Source: Ruegeria sp. TM1040 (GTDB taxonomy: Bacteria > Pseudomonadota > Alphaproteobacteria > Rhodobacterales > Rhodobacteraceae). From it: a DNA stretch of 64,000 bases. Position numbers and translations under genes: made by a program. The notes beneath the pieces are model-generated. The model saw nothing but the letters and a program-made list of their open reading frames with translations. It searched no databases and had not been told where the DNA came from. The DNA lies in assembly GCF_000014065.1 (NCBI RefSeq), contig NC_008044.1, positions 2,193,501-2,257,500 on the forward strand, in the 5' to 3' direction. Positions 35,431-44,833 of the stretch are shown here, piece by piece. The stretch's first letter is position 1. Each line of letters opens with the position of its first letter.

Positions 35431-37023
35431 GTGAACGCAGAGCTCAAGGAAAGGCACAGGGACGCGACAGATATGAAGATCACCCGCCGCATCGGCCGTT
35501 TTCTGGTCAACCAGCCGCATCTGATCAACTGGGGCATCGGCGCCGCGATTGTTGCCCTGCCCGTGGTGGTCTGGATGGACCTGATGGCGATCACCGATCA
35601 ATCGCTGCGCCGCCAGGGACAGGCTCTGGACGCGGTCTTGGACACCGTGCGCAGCTATTATGCCCGCAATGTGATTGGCCGCTTGAATCCGGACGGGTCG
35701 ACCTTTGCCACCCACGACTATCACGACCGTGACGGGGCCATCCCGATCCCCGCGACCATGGCGATCGAGCTCGGCGATCAGATCGGCACCCATGGTCTGA
35801 ACGTGCAGTACCGATTTGCCTCGGACTATCCCTTTCATGGCCGCGAGACGACAGAGCTGACCTGGGCGGAGGATCACGCGCTGAGCCGGTTTCGCGAGGG
35901 GGTGGACGATCACTACCTGTTCTACCGGGGCGAAGAATCCGGGCTGCTGACACATGCAGTAACGATGATCACTCCTGTGGTGATGGAAGAGGCCTGCGTT
36001 GCCTGCCACAACAACCACTCCGACAGCCCCAAAACCGATTGGGCGGTTGGCGACATTCGCGGCGTGCAGTCCTACAGCATTGTGCAGCCGGTGGCGGTGA
36101 GCCTGTTCTCCTTTAGCCACCTGCTGGCCTATATGGTGGTCGCTGGCGGCTTTGGTGCGTTTTTTGCACTGCATCAACTGCGACTGGCACAGCGGTTTCG
36201 CAAGATAAGCGAGGAGCTGTCCTCCAACAATGAATTCCTCGCCGGGATCTCGATGAAGATCTCGCGCTACCTGTCGCCGCAGGTCTATCGGTCGATCTTC
36301 TCCGGCGAAAAGGACGCCTCGATCTCCACCGAACGCAAAAAACTGACGGTGTTCTTTTCCGACATCAAGGATTTCACCCAGACGGCAGAGACCTTGCAGC
36401 CGGAGGAGCTGACGGCGCTTCTGAACGAGTATTTCACCGAGATGTCCGCCATCGCGGCCAAACATGGGGCGACCATCGACAAGTTCATCGGCGATGCCAT
36501 CGTGGCCTTCTTTGGTGATCCTGAAACGCTGGGCACTGCTGAGGACGCGCGGGCTTGCGTGCGGATGGCGCTGGAGATGCAGGAGCGTTTGAGAGAGCTG
36601 GAAAAAGAATGGCGCGCGCGTGGCATCGACAGGCCTTTCCGGGCGCGCATCGGTATCAACACGGGCTATTGCAACGTCGGCAACTTCGGTTCGGAAGAAC
36701 GGATGGATTACACCATCATCGGCGCGGAGGCCAATCTGGCCGCCCGCCTGGAGGCGGCAGCGGAACCGGGAGGCATCGTGATGAGCCATGAGACTTATGC
36801 CCATGTGCGCGACTTCGTGGCTGCCACCCCCATGCCGCCGATGCAGTTCAAGGGCATCACGCGCGACGTGCATCCCTATGCCATCGCGCCGGGGCAATCG
36901 GGCAACCTGCCACCCACCGAGACCAGCATGGACGGCAAAAGCCTAACCGTGCATTTGGAGCGGCTCGACGACACCACGCGCGCGCAGCTGGAGGCGATCC
37001 TCGGCAAGCCGCTGAAAGGCTGA
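35431..37023 (+). CDS. adenylate/guanylate cyclase with c-heme sensor domain
   Basis: The 530-residue protein has a membrane helix (about 33-55), a periplasmic Tll0287-like/DUF3365 domain with a c-type heme motif CVACH (189-193), a second helix (about 225-245) and a cytoplasmic class III nucleotide cyclase domain (KKLTVFFSDIKDFTQTAE, KFIGDAIVAFFGDPE, RIGINTGYCNVGNFG, MDYTIIGAEANLAARLE). It should make cAMP or cGMP in response to a heme-sensed signal (redox, O2, NO or CO). GTG 35431 has AGGAG 7 bases upstream. Confidence 0.88.
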   Translation: MNAELKERHRDATDMKITRRIGRFLVNQPHLINWGIGAAIVALPVVVWMDLMAITDQSLRRQGQALDAVLDTVRSYYARNVIGRLNPDGSTFATHDYHDRDGAIPIPATMAIELGDQIGTHGLNVQYRFASDYPFHGRETTELTWAEDHALSRFREGVDDHYLFYRGEESGLLTHAVTMITPVVMEEACVACHNNHSDSPKTDWAVGDIRGVQSYSIVQPVAVSLFSFSHLLAYMVVAGGFGAFFALHQLRLAQRFRKISEELSSNNEFLAGISMKISRYLSPQVYRSIFSGEKDASISTERKKLTVFFSDIKDFTQTAETLQPEELTALLNEYFTEMSAIAAKHGATIDKFIGDAIVAFFGDPETLGTAEDARACVRMALEMQERLRELEKEWRARGIDRPFRARIGINTGYCNVGNFGSEERMDYTIIGAEANLAARLEAAAEPGGIVMSHETYAHVRDFVAATPMPPMQFKGITRDVHPYAIAPGQSGNLPPTETSMDGKSLTVHLERLDDTTRAQLEAILGKPLKG

Positions 37024-37069
37024 CCGATCCGCCCTGTCCAGACTGACCCTATCCGCAAACCCAAATGCA

Positions 37070-37107
37070 AAACGGCGCCCCCGCATGGGAGGCGCCGTTT
37101 CTGTTTT
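37070..37107. terminator. bidirectional terminator
   Basis: AAACGGCGCC (37070-37079) pairs perfectly with GGCGCCGTTT (37091-37100). T-rich stretches lie on both outer sides (CTGTTTT on plus, TTTTGCATTT on minus), so it can serve both the cyclase and the convergent BCCT gene. Confidence 0.85.
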
Positions 37108-37137
37108 CCGTGATCTGAGGGCCTCAGCGGCCCTCAC

Positions 37138-38787
37138 TTAGGTCGCCTTTCGCTCGCTCATCAGGCCGCGCAGGATTGCATAGCACATCACCAACAGCAC
37201 AACCGTGAACGGCAGGCCCGTAGAGATCACCATGGACTGCAACGATTGCAGGCCGCCGGCGCTCAGGAGGAGAACGATCGCAACCGCACCTTCAAAGACG
37301 CACCAGAAGGCCCGCTGCGGTACCGGCGCATCTACCTTGCCGCCAGCGGTGATGGTGTCGATCACCAGCGACCCCGAGTCCGAGGAGGTCACGAAGAACA
37401 CGATCACCAGCACGATGCCGACCAGCGAGGTGATCCCGGCAAGCGGCATCACATCCAGCATCTTGAAGAGCTTCAGCTCCAGCGCCGCATCCTGCGCTAC
37501 GGTGTAGCCATCAGAGAGAACCTGATGGATCGCAGTGCCGCCGAATACGCTCATCCAAAGGACGCAGACCATCGACGGGATCAACAGCACGCAGATGATG
37601 AATTCACGCACGGTCCGGCCACGGCTGACGCGGGCGATGAACATGCCCACGAACGGCGACCAGGAAATCCACCACGCCCAGTAGAACGACGTCCAGCCCT
37701 GCATGAAGTTGACATCCTCACGTCCGACCGGGTTCGAGAGCGCCGGGAGATACTGGAAATAGGCCATCAGCGAGTCCCAGAACAGCGACAGCAGGAACAC
37801 TGTCGGCCCCACCAGCAGCACAAAGACCAGCAGCACAAAGGCCAGACCCATATTGATCTCCGACAGGATCTTCACACCGCCATCAAGGCCGCGCAGCACA
37901 GAAACCAGTGCGATTGCGGTGATGGCCGAGATCAGGATGACCTCAGTGGTGGACCCGATCGAGATGCCAAACAGCTCATTGAGGCCCGCATTGGCTTGCG
38001 TTGCGCCAAATCCGAGCGAAGTTGCCAGGCCAAAGAGGGTCGCAAAGACAGCAAGGATGTCGATCACATGGCCAACCCAACCCCAGACGGCATCGCCAAA
38101 AATCGGATAGAAAGCAGACCGGATCGTGAGCGGCAGGCCCTTGTTGTAGCTGAACAAGGCCAGCGCAAGCGCCACAACGGCATAGATCGCCCAAGGGTGA
38201 AGCCCCCAGTGAAAGATCGTCGCCGCCATCCCGAGGCGCACGGCCTCGGCTTCATTACCACCTGCGGCCCCAAGTGGTGCCCAGTCGGTACGCACGCCGC
38301 CCTCGGATGCGGTGCCCCCGATGGAAGAGGCAAAATGGCTCAGAGGTTCGGAAACCCCATAGAACATCAAACCGATGCCCATACCGGCTGCAAACAGCAT
38401 CGCAAACCAGCCAATGTAGCTATAGTCGGGTTCTGCCTCCGTGCCGCCGAGCCTCACATTGCCAAAGGGCGTCACGATCAGGAACAGGCAGAAGATCACA
38501 AAGATATTTGCGGCACCGAGGAAGAACCAGTCAAAGCCCTTGGTCACTGCGCTAAAGAGCCAGGAGAACACGTTGCCGGCCTGCTCGGGCAGTGCGAGCG
38601 TGTAGAACACGAAGGCCACAACCGCGATCCCGGAGATGGCAAACACCGGGTTGTGGATGTCAAAGCCAAAGGGGCCAACGGACCCCTCGACGTTGTCCTG
38701 CCCGATTTCATAATCCGTATCAATGATATGTGCTGCGCCGTCCGGGCTTGGGATGCCGTCGGGCGTTTCCGTCGTTTGGTCGGTCAT
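37138..38787 (-). CDS. BCCT family transporter
   Basis: This 549-residue carrier of the betaine/choline/carnitine transporter family takes up trimethylated or sulfonium compounds (betaine, choline, carnitine, DMSP) with sodium or protons. Twelve helices are visible. The glycine stretch GMGIGLMFYGVSEP and the signature FYWAWWISWSPFVGMFIARV with SRGRTVREF are intact. It has no BetT-type long C-tail; osmolyte specificity cannot be told. Directly upstream is a universal stress gene on the same strand. Confidence 0.93.
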   Translation of the reverse strand: MTDQTTETPDGIPSPDGAAHIIDTDYEIGQDNVEGSVGPFGFDIHNPVFAISGIAVVAFVFYTLALPEQAGNVFSWLFSAVTKGFDWFFLGAANIFVIFCLFLIVTPFGNVRLGGTEAEPDYSYIGWFAMLFAAGMGIGLMFYGVSEPLSHFASSIGGTASEGGVRTDWAPLGAAGGNEAEAVRLGMAATIFHWGLHPWAIYAVVALALALFSYNKGLPLTIRSAFYPIFGDAVWGWVGHVIDILAVFATLFGLATSLGFGATQANAGLNELFGISIGSTTEVILISAITAIALVSVLRGLDGGVKILSEINMGLAFVLLVFVLLVGPTVFLLSLFWDSLMAYFQYLPALSNPVGREDVNFMQGWTSFYWAWWISWSPFVGMFIARVSRGRTVREFIICVLLIPSMVCVLWMSVFGGTAIHQVLSDGYTVAQDAALELKLFKMLDVMPLAGITSLVGIVLVIVFFVTSSDSGSLVIDTITAGGKVDAPVPQRAFWCVFEGAVAIVLLLSAGGLQSLQSMVISTGLPFTVVLLVMCYAILRGLMSERKAT

Positions 38788-38828
38788 AACTACCGCCTTT
38801 CGTTTCGGAGTTTCAGTTCTGTTATTCG

Positions 38829-39245
38829 TTAATCACGCACCAAGAGCACCGATGCGGCGCTATGGGCGGCAACATGCGCCCCGTGACCGGCCCAGATGTA
38901 GTCTGAGATATTCGGCACATGGGTCGCCATCACCACCAGATCTGCCTTGAGATCCGAAATCGCGCGTTCCAGCGCCTTGTTGAGATCAACGGCGGGATCA
39001 TGGCTCATAATGGCATGGGCGCTGGCGGTGATCCCGTGTTGTGCGGCCTGGCTTTGGGCAAACTGCTCCAGCTTGGAGGCATATTCCTCCGGGCTGCGCG
39101 CCACCGCCCCCGGATTGGCCGAGGCCACCCCCACATAGCACACGTCGGCGGAATGCGTTTTTGCCATAGCAGCCGCCACATCCAAGGCTCTCTGCAAGGC
39201 GGCTTCATGTGCCAGATCCACTGGCACGACTATTTTTTGAAACAT
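38829..39245 (-). CDS. universal stress protein, UspA family
   Basis: This 138-residue Usp-fold protein starts MFQKIVVPVDLAHEAALQRA and ends with the GHGAHVAAHSAASVLLVRD pattern (G-x-x-x-x-x-V-A-x-x-S-x-x-S-V-L-V-V-R). It has the ATP-binding type layout. It precedes the BCCT carrier by 41 bases on the same strand, so it may be co-transcribed and could sense or modulate the transporter, as Usp domains do in some carrier systems. Confidence 0.88.
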   Translation of the reverse strand: MFQKIVVPVDLAHEAALQRALDVAAAMAKTHSADVCYVGVASANPGAVARSPEEYASKLEQFAQSQAAQHGITASAHAIMSHDPAVDLNKALERAISDLKADLVVMATHVPNISDYIWAGHGAHVAAHSAASVLLVRD

Positions 39246-39361
39246 GTCCCCTCCTGTTTCTTGCGGCCCCGATGGGGCCTATTCGTTTCCGGGTAGGACA
39301 GCCGCTGCACATTTCACAGGCAGGTCTGTCCAGTACTCTTAAGCTGACACCTTTTCACGAT

Positions 39362-39399
39362 TGACGCAAATTTTCCGGGAAAACCCGAAGATTGCGTCA
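39362..39399. promoter_or_regulatory. nested inverted repeat upstream of usp
   Basis: TGACGCAA (39362-39369) and TTGCGTCA (39392-39399) form a perfect 8-bp inverted repeat that encloses a second palindrome, TTTTCCGGGAAAA. It is about 117 bases upstream of the usp start. It could be an operator or an additional hairpin. Confidence 0.35.
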
Positions 39400-39439
39400 G
39401 ATGAGGCCTATGAACTGGTCCCAGATCTTCAGGTTTCAA

Positions 39440-39473
39440 CAAAAAAAGGCGCAGGACTTATCGTCATACGCCT
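39440..39473 (-). terminator. terminator downstream of nusB
   Basis: Read on the minus strand, AGGCG and CGCCT form the stem and a run of seven T residues follows. It lies 26 bases after the nusB stop and ends the ribH-nusB transcript. Confidence 0.7.
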
Positions 39474-39498
39474 CTTTACTGCTGTTTTGCGCTCTATC

Positions 39499-39981
39499 TC
39501 AGAAGGCTTCGGGCTTTGCCTCACGTGCCATGTGATCCAGCACCGCATTGACAAAGCTCGCCTCGCGCCCTTCCGGGAAGAAGGCGCGCGCAATATCAAC
39601 GTATTCGTTGATCACCACTTTGACCGGCGTATCACTCTCGACAAATTCCGCTCCGGCAGCGCGAAACAACGCCCGCAGGGTTGGGTCGATCCGCGCGATC
39701 GGCCATTTCGCCACAAGGGCACGGTCGGTCATCTGGTCGATCTTGGCCTGATGGTTCACCGCATCATTGACCAGCTGGCGAAACAGCTTGGTATCGCCTT
39801 CGGCATATTCGTCACCCTCATAGGTCGCGCCAAAGCGATGGTCTTCGAATTCCACGATCACCTTGTTGGTGCTCTGATCGCTCTGCTCCATCTGAAACAG
39901 CGCCTGCACCGCATAAAGACGCGCGGCAGAGCGCGCCTGCGTCTTGTTCTTTCCCGGTTTCGGGGCGTCTTTGGAGGTCAT
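39499..39981 (-). CDS. nusB: transcription antitermination factor NusB
   Basis: This 160-residue all-helical protein binds boxA RNA with S10 in rRNA antitermination. Visible motifs are ARSAARLYAVQALFQME, LTRALFRAAGAEF-type ARIDPTLRALFRAAG, VVINEYVDIARAFF and FVNAVLDHMA. It is the last gene of the minus-strand rib operon, 23 bases downstream of ribH. Confidence 0.95.
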   Translation of the reverse strand: MTSKDAPKPGKNKTQARSAARLYAVQALFQMEQSDQSTNKVIVEFEDHRFGATYEGDEYAEGDTKLFRQLVNDAVNHQAKIDQMTDRALVAKWPIARIDPTLRALFRAAGAEFVESDTPVKVVINEYVDIARAFFPEGREASFVNAVLDHMAREAKPEAF

Positions 39982-40004
39982 GAGCGAGGGATCCGTTGTT
40001 GAAA

Positions 40005-40529
40005 TCAGGCGAGCCGGTACGAGTCGGAGGCAGGTTTAAACCCAACTCCCTTGGTCTGGGCGCCCCACTTACGCGCGAGCGCGATCAGATGCAAGGCCGC
40101 AGCTGCCGCGCCGCCGCCCTTGTTTTGATCCTCAGGGTCCGCGCGCACTTCGGCCTGTTTTCGGTTTTCTACCGTCAGAATACCGTTGCCGATGCAAAGC
40201 CCCTGTAGCCCAAGCAGTTGGATCGCGCGCGAACTGTCATTGCAGACCGTATCGTAATGGGTTGTTTCGCCCCGGATCACGCAGCCCAGCGCAACATAGC
40301 CGTCAAAGTTCGAGGCCCGATCCGAGATCCCGATCGCAGTGGGGATTTCCAGCGCACCCGGGACCTCAACAACCTCATAGGTTCCGCCGACGGCTTCGAT
40401 TTCGGCCACGGCACCGGCAACCATATTATCAGCGATGTCCTTGTAATAGGGCGAGACCACGATGAGCAGCTTTACCGGCTTGTCAAACTCAGGGCGCGGC
40501 AGGATGTAGTGGCTTTCTTGTCCGGCCAT
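40005..40529 (-). CDS. ribH: 6,7-dimethyl-8-ribityllumazine synthase
   Basis: This 174-residue enzyme condenses 5-amino-6-ribitylaminouracil with 3,4-dihydroxy-2-butanone-4-phosphate. Motifs VVSPYYKDIAD, EVPGALEIP, VALGCVIRGETTHYDTV (catalytic His) and GILTVENRKQAEVRA are present. Fourteen bases separate it from the ribB(X) stop. Operon position between ribB and nusB is the standard alphaproteobacterial order. Confidence 0.96.
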   Translation of the reverse strand: MAGQESHYILPRPEFDKPVKLLIVVSPYYKDIADNMVAGAVAEIEAVGGTYEVVEVPGALEIPTAIGISDRASNFDGYVALGCVIRGETTHYDTVCNDSSRAIQLLGLQGLCIGNGILTVENRKQAEVRADPEDQNKGGGAAAAALHLIALARKWGAQTKGVGFKPASDSYRLA

Positions 40530-40543
40530 GGCGGAGGACTCCT

Positions 40544-41668
40544 TTAGCTGTCTCGGGACAGGATGGGACGGGTGCCGACAATCGACAGCCCATAGGCATC
40601 CAGCCCAACATATTTGGTTTGCGGCGAGTCGGTGAGCAGGATCAGTTCCTCAACGCCGAGTTTATTCAGAATTTGCGCCCCGAGACCGGTCTGTTTGATG
40701 GTGCGCACCCCTTCCTCGTCGGAGGCATAGAGCGCGTTGCGCGGCTGGCGGAACAGGCAGACGATCCCGCGCCCCTCGTCGGCGATCAATTCCATCGCGC
40801 GCGGCAGTTCCCCAGCGGGTTTGGGACCAAGCCCCAGCAAGTCGGACGCCTCATGCAGCGCATGAGTGCGAGTCAGCACCGGCTCTGGCGTGGTGATGTC
40901 GCCCTTGATCAGGACAACATGCTCCACATCATGGGTCTGATCGGTGAAGATCCGCATCTCCCAGTCGCCCCCATATTCCGAGGTAACGGTAGAGCGGGCG
41001 GTCTCATCCACGAGGTTGTCGTTCTTGGCGCGGTAGGCGATGAGATCCGAGATGGTGCCGATTTTCATATCGTGGGTTTTTGCAAATTCCACCAGATCCG
41101 GCAGTCGCGCCATGGTGCCATCGTCTTTCATGATCTCGCAGATCACGGCCGATGGGTGACAGCCCGCGATGCGCGAAATATCGACAGAGGCCTCGGTGTG
41201 CCCGGCCCGGACCAGAACCCCGCCGCGTTTTGCGCGCAGCGGGAAAACATGGCCCGGCGTTGCAATCGCCGCCATGGTATTTTGCTCATTGATCGCCGTG
41301 GCCACGGTCAGCGCACGATCCGCGGCGGAAATCCCGGTATCGACCCCTTCGCGCGCCTCGATCGACACGGTAAAGGCCGTCTCGTGACGCGAGGAATTGT
41401 TCACCGCCATCATCGGCAAGCCCAAACGATCAATGCGCTCGGCCGTCATTGGGAGGCAGATGAGTCCACGCCCATAGGTGGCCATAAAGTTGATCGCATC
41501 CGCGTCGGCAAACTCCGCCGGGATGATCAGATCACCCTCGTTTTCGCGGTCCTCATGATCGACAAGAATATACATCTTGCCCGCGCGCGCGGCGTCGATG
41601 ATCTCTTCAATCGGACTGATGGCGTCGCGCAACTCAGACTCGACTGGACCGGGCGTCTCATAGCTCAT
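40544..41668 (-). CDS. ribB: 3,4-dihydroxy-2-butanone-4-phosphate synthase with degenerate RibA-like domain (RibBX type)
   Basis: The 374-residue protein has an intact RibB domain ([13 protein letters not shown] at 37-49, [32 protein letters not shown]). The C-terminal half aligns with GTP cyclohydrolase II, but the zinc site normally reading S-E-C-...-C-D-C is replaced by [14 protein letters not shown], with no cysteines. This is the RibBX variant described in proteobacteria; it should make the butanone phosphate but not open GTP, so a separate ribA is needed elsewhere. Start ATG 41668. Confidence 0.93.
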   Translation of the reverse strand: MSYETPGPVESELRDAISPIEEIIDAARAGKMYILVDHEDRENEGDLIIPAEFADADAINFMATYGRGLICLPMTAERIDRLGLPMMAVNNSSRHETAFTVSIEAREGVDTGISAADRALTVATAINEQNTMAAIATPGHVFPLRAKRGGVLVRAGHTEASVDISRIAGCHPSAVICEIMKDDGTMARLPDLVEFAKTHDMKIGTISDLIAYRAKNDNLVDETARSTVTSEYGGDWEMRIFTDQTHDVEHVVLIKGDITTPEPVLTRTHALHEASDLLGLGPKPAGELPRAMELIADEGRGIVCLFRQPRNALYASDEEGVRTIKQTGLGAQILNKLGVEELILLTDSPQTKYVGLDAYGLSIVGTRPILSRDS

Positions 41669-41811
41669 ATGCAACAGGCCTTTCGCTCGTGGGGCCGCAC
41701 GGTCAAGAAGCCCTTGCCCGCGCCGCTGTCGTCCCTGCCGGGATAGACCACGCGCTGTGCAAATACCAGCCCCGCAAACGGCATATGCCCTCTCGCGAGC
41801 GGCACGCACGA

Positions 41812-41933
41812 AGGGGCTTTGCCCCTCTTGGCCTTCGGCCAATTCATCCCAGGATACTTTATGTTAGAAGAAACAGGGCATCCCGTACCGTCTTCTAACT
41901 CCAAATATCCCGGAGCGCGAGGCAGAGCCTCGC
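41812..41933. repeat. modular palindromic repeat, copy B
   Basis: It has the same structure as copy A at 19124: AGGGGC and TTGGCC hairpins, then CCAGGATACTTTATGTTAGAAGAA, a 12-base spacer, then the inverted CTTCTAACTCCAAATATCCC half and the GCGAGGCAGAGCCTCGC hairpin. It lies in the rib operon between the unknown gene and ribB(X). Confidence 0.75.
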
Positions 41934-41961
41934 ATCCCCAATGACCCGAGGACGCGATCGA

Positions 41962-42564
41962 TCAGGGCCTCCGGGCAGAGGCGCCAAAATACTCTGCAGC
42001 GCTCAGATAGGCTGCGGCCCGACCAGCGGCGGCCCATTCGTTTTCCAACGGGGCATCACCGATAACCAGCACCGACGCCCCTGACAGTCCGCGCTGACGC
42101 ATCACGCCTTGGAGCTTTGCGCGCATCTCTGTCCAGCCCTCGGTAAAGACGGGGGCGGTGTCGGCGGCATCAATCTCGGGGTTGACCCGAGCCACCTCTG
42201 ACGGGCGCAGCGGCGGGTAGGTCAGGGCCAAGCGCTCCGCCCGTTTAAGATGCGCCAAGCGCGCGCGCTCCACTTCCGGCAAGCGGGGGTCTTTCAACAG
42301 ACGCAGCGCATTGGAGGAAAACAATAGCCCCAACACATCCTGCCCCGAAGTCTGGCGCACCTTTGCGTAGGTCTTGTAATCCATGCCCAACTCCGCCGCT
42401 CGCTTCAGCCGCATCTGCAGCACCAGCTTTGGGAGTGTGTTGGGCATCAGTTTCTTTTGCGCCGAGCGCCAGGCATGGGTGCGCCAGAGCGCGCCGGGCT
42501 CCAGACTGGGGCCGCCGTTGTGGCCAAGCCCCGGCACCGATCCAAGCGTCGGACGCCCCCCCAT
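41962..42564 (-). CDS. hypothetical protein in rib operon
   Basis: This 200-residue basic protein begins MGGRPTLGSVPGLGHNGGPS; the GHNGGPSLE segment is a recurrent N-terminal motif of alphaproteobacterial proteins. The rest is helical and Lys/Arg-rich, with a repeated R-L-K-R/H-L-K-R-A pattern, and no catalytic motif. Its ATG overlaps the ribE stop by one base (TGATG), so it is translationally coupled to riboflavin synthase. Function unknown. Confidence 0.65.
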   Translation of the reverse strand: MGGRPTLGSVPGLGHNGGPSLEPGALWRTHAWRSAQKKLMPNTLPKLVLQMRLKRAAELGMDYKTYAKVRQTSGQDVLGLLFSSNALRLLKDPRLPEVERARLAHLKRAERLALTYPPLRPSEVARVNPEIDAADTAPVFTEGWTEMRAKLQGVMRQRGLSGASVLVIGDAPLENEWAAAGRAAAYLSAAEYFGASARRP

Positions 42565-43169
42565 CAGAGGCTCTCTTGCAGCCGCGCGACATAGCGGGCC
42601 AGCGTGTCGATTTCGAGGTTGATGAGATCCCCCACCGCCACATCACCCCATGTGGTGACCTCCTTGGTGTGCGGGATGAAATTGATCCCAAAGTCACAGC
42701 CCTCCACCTCGTTTACCGTCAACGAGGTGCCATTGAGGGCAACCGAGCCTTTGGGGGCAATGAAACGCGCAAGCTCCTTGGGGGCGCGCAGGGTGACCCG
42801 GGTGCTGTCGCCTTCATCGCGCATGGCCACCACCTCGGCCACGCCATCCACATGGCCCGACACGATATGGCCGCCAAGCTCGTCACCGACTTTGAGTGCG
42901 CGTTCGAGATTGACGCGCTTGCCAACGAACCAGCCCTTGTGGGTGCCGCGGGCATCGATGTTGGTTTTCGACGTGGTTTCCGCCGAAATCTGCACATCGT
43001 ACCAATCTGGCCCCAGAGCCACCACGGTCAGGCATACGCCGTCCGAGGCAATCGAGGCCCCCATGTCGATGCTGCTGGTGTCATATGCGGTCTGGATACG
43101 CGCGCGCAGATCGCCAGCTTGTTCCAGCTCGGTGATGGTTCCCACATCGGTAATGATCCCGGTGAACAT
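42564..43169 (-). CDS. ribE: riboflavin synthase alpha subunit
   Basis: This 201-residue protein carries two lumazine-binding repeats (MFTGIITDVGTI, about 1-90, with GVCLTVVALG; and VGDELGGHIVSGHVDG, about 97-190, with GTSLTVNEV). The trimeric enzyme dismutates two lumazines to riboflavin. First gene of the ribE-unknown-ribBX-ribH-nusB operon. No FMN riboswitch sequence is seen upstream. Confidence 0.96.
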   Translation of the reverse strand: MFTGIITDVGTITELEQAGDLRARIQTAYDTSSIDMGASIASDGVCLTVVALGPDWYDVQISAETTSKTNIDARGTHKGWFVGKRVNLERALKVGDELGGHIVSGHVDGVAEVVAMRDEGDSTRVTLRAPKELARFIAPKGSVALNGTSLTVNEVEGCDFGINFIPHTKEVTTWGDVAVGDLINLEIDTLARYVARLQESL

Positions 43170-43432
43170 GGGTGAACTCCTTGATAGTGCCGTGCCCGCG
43201 CGGTGCGGGTGCTTCTCGACCAGAGCTAGCCCCTGCCCGCCTCGGGCTCAAGGGGCGTGCTGCGGCGCATAAGGTAATTGGTCACACTTTTGCTCTAGTT
43301 TTAGTCTAACCATCTTTACCACGATATGACTTTCGGCAGATAAAACGAACATTCCGACACGCGACCGAGCGGGCCTCAGGAAGAGAGAAAAACCCTCCGC
43401 CCCCGCCGGTGAGAGCACTGGATCGAGCACCA

Positions 43433-44737
43433 ATGCCAATGAGATCGAAAAATGGATCAGCTGACGCCCGCAGCTTCCTGTTTCTGCAGGGGCCTCATGG
43501 GCCGTTTTTTGCAGCTCTGGGGCGTATGTTGCGCGCAGCGGGCTGCAGCGTGCACCGGGTTGGGTTCAACACGGGCGACCGCGTGTTCTGGCCGGACCGG
43601 CAAAGCTATATCGCCTATCGCGATACACCAGAGGCCTGGCCGGAAAGGTTTGGCGCGCTCCTGGATCAGCGCGCGATCACCGATATCGTGCTCTATGGCG
43701 ACACCCGCCCGATCCATGCGGATGCAATCGCGATCGCAAAGGCACGCGGTATCACAGTCCATACGTTCGAAGAAGGCTATCTGCGCCCCTACTGGGTCAC
43801 CTATGAGCGCGACGGCACCAATGGCAACTCGCGCCTGATGCAGATGCCGGTCCCTGAGATGGAGCAAGCGCTGGCAAACAGCGACCTCGAAATGCCAATG
43901 CCTCCGGCGCATTGGGGCGACACACGCCAACATGTGATTTACGGCGCGCTTTATCATTGGTTCGTCATGTTTCTGAACCGGGGCTATCGCAACTTCCGCC
44001 CCCATCGCGCCCTGCCGGTCACAAAGGAGTTCCAGCTCTATCTCAACCGGCTGCTGATGATGCCCTTGCATGCCTTGCACCGCCGTCTGGCCACGATGCG
44101 CATTCAGCGCGGCGGATTTCCCTATCATCTGGCGCTCTTGCAGCTGGAACATGACAGCGCGTTTCAAGCCCATTCGCCTTTTTCGACCATCACCGAATTC
44201 CTCGAGGTGGTTGTTGCCGGCTTTGCCGAGGGCGCGCCGCGCCACCACCACCTTGTCTTCAAGGCGCACCCGCTTGAGGATGGACGCGCCCCGATCCGAC
44301 GGGCGTTGAAACGTCTGGCCGCGGAACATGGCGTCGAGGGGCGCGTGCACTATGTGCGCGGCGGCAAGCTCGCCGCGCTTTTGAATGAGGCGCGCACCGC
44401 CGTCACCGTGAACTCCACGGCAGGCCAACAGGTCTTGTGGCGGGGCTTGCCGCTCAAGGTCTTTGGCCGCGCGGTTTATGACAAACCGGAATTCTCCTCG
44501 ACCCAAAGCCTGCCGGAGTTCTTTGCCGCTCCCGCCCGCCCCGATGGGCGCGCCTACAAGCAATATCGCCGCTATCTTTTGGAAACCTCTCAGTTTCCTG
44601 GCGGGTTTTATTCGCGCTCCGGGCGGCGCCAGCTGTTGCGGCAAGTGGTGGATATGATGCTTGCTGCCGACGATCCCTATGACGCGCTCCTGCGCGGCAC
44701 AGCAGCGCCACGGCAACACTTGCGTGTCGTGAGCTGA
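43433..44737 (+). CDS. kpsS: KpsS-like capsule polysaccharide Kdo transferase
   Basis: The 434-residue cytoplasmic protein is of the capsule export/Kdo-linker transferase family KpsS: FLFLQGPHGPFFAALGRML, RVGFNTGDRVFW, VHTFEEGYLRPYWVTYE, VFKAHPLEDG and VNSTAGQQVLWRGLPLKV. KpsS and KpsC add the beta-Kdo linker to lyso-phosphatidylglycerol in ABC-dependent group 2/3 capsules. Starts at ATG 43433 or 43439; no strong ribosome site. The ABC transporter genes kpsM/kpsT are not in this window. Confidence 0.88.
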   Translation: MPMRSKNGSADARSFLFLQGPHGPFFAALGRMLRAAGCSVHRVGFNTGDRVFWPDRQSYIAYRDTPEAWPERFGALLDQRAITDIVLYGDTRPIHADAIAIAKARGITVHTFEEGYLRPYWVTYERDGTNGNSRLMQMPVPEMEQALANSDLEMPMPPAHWGDTRQHVIYGALYHWFVMFLNRGYRNFRPHRALPVTKEFQLYLNRLLMMPLHALHRRLATMRIQRGGFPYHLALLQLEHDSAFQAHSPFSTITEFLEVVVAGFAEGAPRHHHLVFKAHPLEDGRAPIRRALKRLAAEHGVEGRVHYVRGGKLAALLNEARTAVTVNSTAGQQVLWRGLPLKVFGRAVYDKPEFSSTQSLPEFFAAPARPDGRAYKQYRRYLLETSQFPGGFYSRSGRRQLLRQVVDMMLAADDPYDALLRGTAAPRQHLRVVS

Positions 44738-44833
44738 CCCCAGATGCAAGCGCGACTGGATTTTTGCGTGACAGTCCGCTAATTTGGGCGCAAAACTTGA
44801 GGCAAAATAAACATAGGTCGAGGAGACCGAGCA

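Noticed and set aside
35299-36897. 532-codon minus-strand frame
   Set aside because: Antisense to the cyclase gene; shadow frame.
43170-43432. FMN riboswitch upstream of ribE
   Set aside because: The conserved RFN segments (such as GGTGAAATTCC) are not found here or upstream of ribB at 41669-41811.
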